Of a DNA stretch of 64,000 nucleotides, positions 62,493 through 64,000 are shown piece after piece (position 1 is the first letter of the stretch; every line of letters begins with the position of its first letter). The position numbers were made by a program, and so were the translations under genes. The notes under the pieces were generated by a model. That model ran no database searches, had not been told where the DNA came from, and saw nothing but the letters and a program-made list of their open reading frames with translations. This stretch comes from Bradyrhizobium glycinis. Lineage in GTDB: Bacteria > Pseudomonadota > Alphaproteobacteria > Rhizobiales > Xanthobacteraceae. The DNA is taken from NCBI RefSeq assembly GCF_016031655.1, contig NZ_JACCHQ010000010.1, positions 1 to 64,000 on the forward strand. Direction: 5' to 3'.

Positions 62493-64000
62493 GCGGACGG
62501 ACCTCGGCCACAGTACAGAAGCAGAGCGGCACGCCAATGATGCCGAGCCGCATCCTTCAGCGCAAATGCGCGTGCGGCAATCATACCATCGGCGGGGAGT
62601 GCGAGCAGTGCGGCAAGAAGCGACTGCTGCAACATAGGCCCACCGTTGGACCGAACAACGACCCGCTGGAGCTGGAAGCCGAGCGGATCGCTCACCAAGT
62701 TGTGGCGGAGCCGATATCTTCGGCGAATGGCTGCGCGCCGCATATCCAGCGCACGGCAACGGTTTCACGTCAATCCGCACAGGTGGCGCCTCCAAGTGTG
62801 GAACAGCCTTTGGCCGATCCGGGCACCGCACTGTCTTCCGATCTGCGGGCAAAAATGGACGGAAGATTTGGATACGACTTCTCGCACGTGCGAGTCCATA
62901 CCGGGAGTGCCGCGGAGCGGTCGGCGCGCGAGGTTGGAGCCGATGCCTACACGGTCGGGAATGACATCGTTTTCGGTGCCGGCCGCTTTGCGCCCCACTC
63001 CATCGCCGGCGAGCGATTGTTGGTCCACGAGCTAGTGCATGTCGTGCAGCAGAGTGGTGCTATCGGGAGCAGTGGAGGGTCAACATTCGGCGGTGGCTCC
63101 CGGCCATCAGGTCTGACGCTGCAGCGTCAATCATCCGGCGATCCGGATGCCGGCGCGCGCGGCTCACAGGATGAACAGAAGAAGTGCATCAGGAGGTTGG
63201 GGGCCTGTCCGGACGGAGAGCGGAGCGGAATTCCTACTTGCGACGAAGTTCACGGCTACAACGAGCAGTGCAGGCGCGAGACCGGCTATCAAGGTCCAGA
63301 CGTCGTGGCCGAATGCCCGTCAGGATTCGTCCCTGACTGCAGGAAATCGCCGGAAGGCGAGCTTGCGCCGAAACAGCCGGAGGCGCCGGCGCCTATTCCG
63401 TGCAACGCTCCATTCAAGAAGGCTGATACATTTGCTCAACTCATAGAGTTGATCCGCGCCGCCGAAATGCGCCTTTCAAATGCCGGAATATCTTCTGCCA
63501 AGGATCAGATCCATGCGCTGCGCGGTATCTACTACGGCACGACATGGAGCCTTGACTACACCGGATCCCCGGGCAGCAAAGGTGAAGCGAGTGAGACGCG
63601 CAACGAGGGCTTCCAACGCTTCACGCGACCCTCGTCGAAACCGGAAGACAGCATCCCGCGCGACGTCCGGCCGCTGCTGGACTGCGGCTTGTTCGACGCT
63701 CTGAAATTGAGTCAGGACGTTGTCGAGCCTGCTCGCCACATTGATTTCGGTCATTTGTTGATCGCATTGGATGCGCGGTACGATCCCAAGCTGATGAGCC
63801 GCATTTCATATCCTTATGCAATCAAGGACGTCGACATGGGGGGCACGGGCACAGAGCTCGTGACTTGGCTGGGCGACTTGGGTGGAGGCGCTGCAAGAGT
63901 TGCACTACTGCGAGTGGGCAATCCCTCTGCGAGCGTCAAAGCGGCCTTTAGCGCGCCTTCCGACTACGGCGGCACCATCAATTTGGAAGGCGACATCGCT
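62489..64000 (+). CDS. eCIS core domain (DUF4157) protein, probable cargo; runs off the window
   Basis: The frame is open for 504 codons to the window end, so the C-terminus is missing. A Cys cluster comes first (C27, C29, C38, C41: RKCACG...CEQCG), then the EAERIAHQV helix, then the eCIS core domain at about 114-190: LSSDLRAKMDGRFGYDFSHV, RVHTGSAAERSAREVGADAY, VGNDIVFGAGRFAP and VHELVHVVQQSG. The last holds an HExxH (H180, E181, H184), the zincin motif. After a Gly/Ser linker comes a Cys-rich part, then a distinct C-terminal domain (FDALKLSQDVVEPARHIDFG, ELVTWLGDLGGGAARVALLR). In eCIS loci DUF4157 often leads the N-terminus of injected toxins; here the function of the C-terminal domain is not identified. 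Confidence 0.88.
   Translation, partial: MSGRTSATVQKQSGTPMMPSRILQRKCACGNHTIGGECEQCGKKRLLQHRPTVGPNNDPLELEAERIAHQVVAEPISSANGCAPHIQRTATVSRQSAQVAPPSVEQPLADPGTALSSDLRAKMDGRFGYDFSHVRVHTGSAAERSAREVGADAYTVGNDIVFGAGRFAPHSIAGERLLVHELVHVVQQSGAIGSSGGSTFGGGSRPSGLTLQRQSSGDPDAGARGSQDEQKKCIRRLGACPDGERSGIPTCDEVHGYNEQCRRETGYQGPDVVAECPSGFVPDCRKSPEGELAPKQPEAPAPIPCNAPFKKADTFAQLIELIRAAEMRLSNAGISSAKDQIHALRGIYYGTTWSLDYTGSPGSKGEASETRNEGFQRFTRPSSKPEDSIPRDVRPLLDCGLFDALKLSQDVVEPARHIDFGHLLIALDARYDPKLMSRISYPYAIKDVDMGGTGTELVTWLGDLGGGAARVALLRVGNPSASVKAAFSAPSDYGGTINLEGDIA

Overview
The window is GC-rich, densely coding alphaproteobacterial chromosome, most likely Bradyrhizobium or a close relative. This rests on the mix of gene families (several uptake systems for sulfonates and branched-chain amino acids, a SemiSWEET sugar transporter, a Baeyer-Villiger monooxygenase, glgA/glgC, leuA with a leader peptide) and on the palindromic intergenic elements. 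That assignment is inference. No rRNA, CRISPR array or intact insertion sequence was seen; there is one tRNA, tRNA-Lys(CTT).

Layout. 0.2-3.7 kb: a nitrate/sulfonate/taurine-type ABC importer and a Nudix-like protein. 3.8-10.5 kb: a complete branched-chain amino-acid-type (Liv) ABC importer running into a PPK2 polyphosphate kinase and a patatin phospholipase. 11.3-16.7 kb: a large MscS channel, a malic enzyme, an RlpA-like lipoprotein and a 51-residue protein. 16.8-20 kb: two small conserved-looking proteins and a divergent LysR/MFS pair. 20-25.9 kb: a Baeyer-Villiger monooxygenase fused to an esterase, a type-B carboxylesterase whose nucleophile is Asp, and a DODA-type dioxygenase. 26.1-29.2 kb: SemiSWEET, glgA and glgC. 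29.9-37.9 kb: an organosulfur uptake and desulfonation cluster. 38-44.4 kb: a second RlpA-like protein, a Gfo/Idh oxidoreductase, an orphan Liv-type binding protein, a frameshifted RTX-like repeat protein and an SMP-30/gluconolactonase-like protein. 44.6-48.6 kb: leucine leader peptide, leuA, a DctP binding protein, a Spy-like protein and tRNA-Lys. 48.9-51.9 kb: an AraC regulator, an acyl-CoA dehydrogenase and an SDR protein that lacks the usual catalytic Tyr.

52.0-53.3 kb is a junction of broken genes: a class-III aminotransferase fragment, a protein remnant with a stop and a frameshift, and an IS5-type transposase remnant. After it comes a zinc-ribbon/coiled-coil/membrane protein and then the most notable system, the front part of an extracellular contractile injection system (eCIS). 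In order it has sheath, inner tube, a T4-baseplate-like CxxC protein, a disordered Pro-rich protein, a DUF4255/Pvc16 cap, an AAA+ ATPase, a small protein, and an eCIS-core (DUF4157) protein that runs off the window end. These genes overlap or nearly abut, so they probably form one operon. Spike, LysM and baseplate-wedge genes are not in view and should lie beyond 64000.

Other leads are the BVMO-esterase fusion with a His-to-Phe change in its fingerprint, two enzymes missing a canonical catalytic residue, and a Leu-rich attenuator peptide ahead of leuA.
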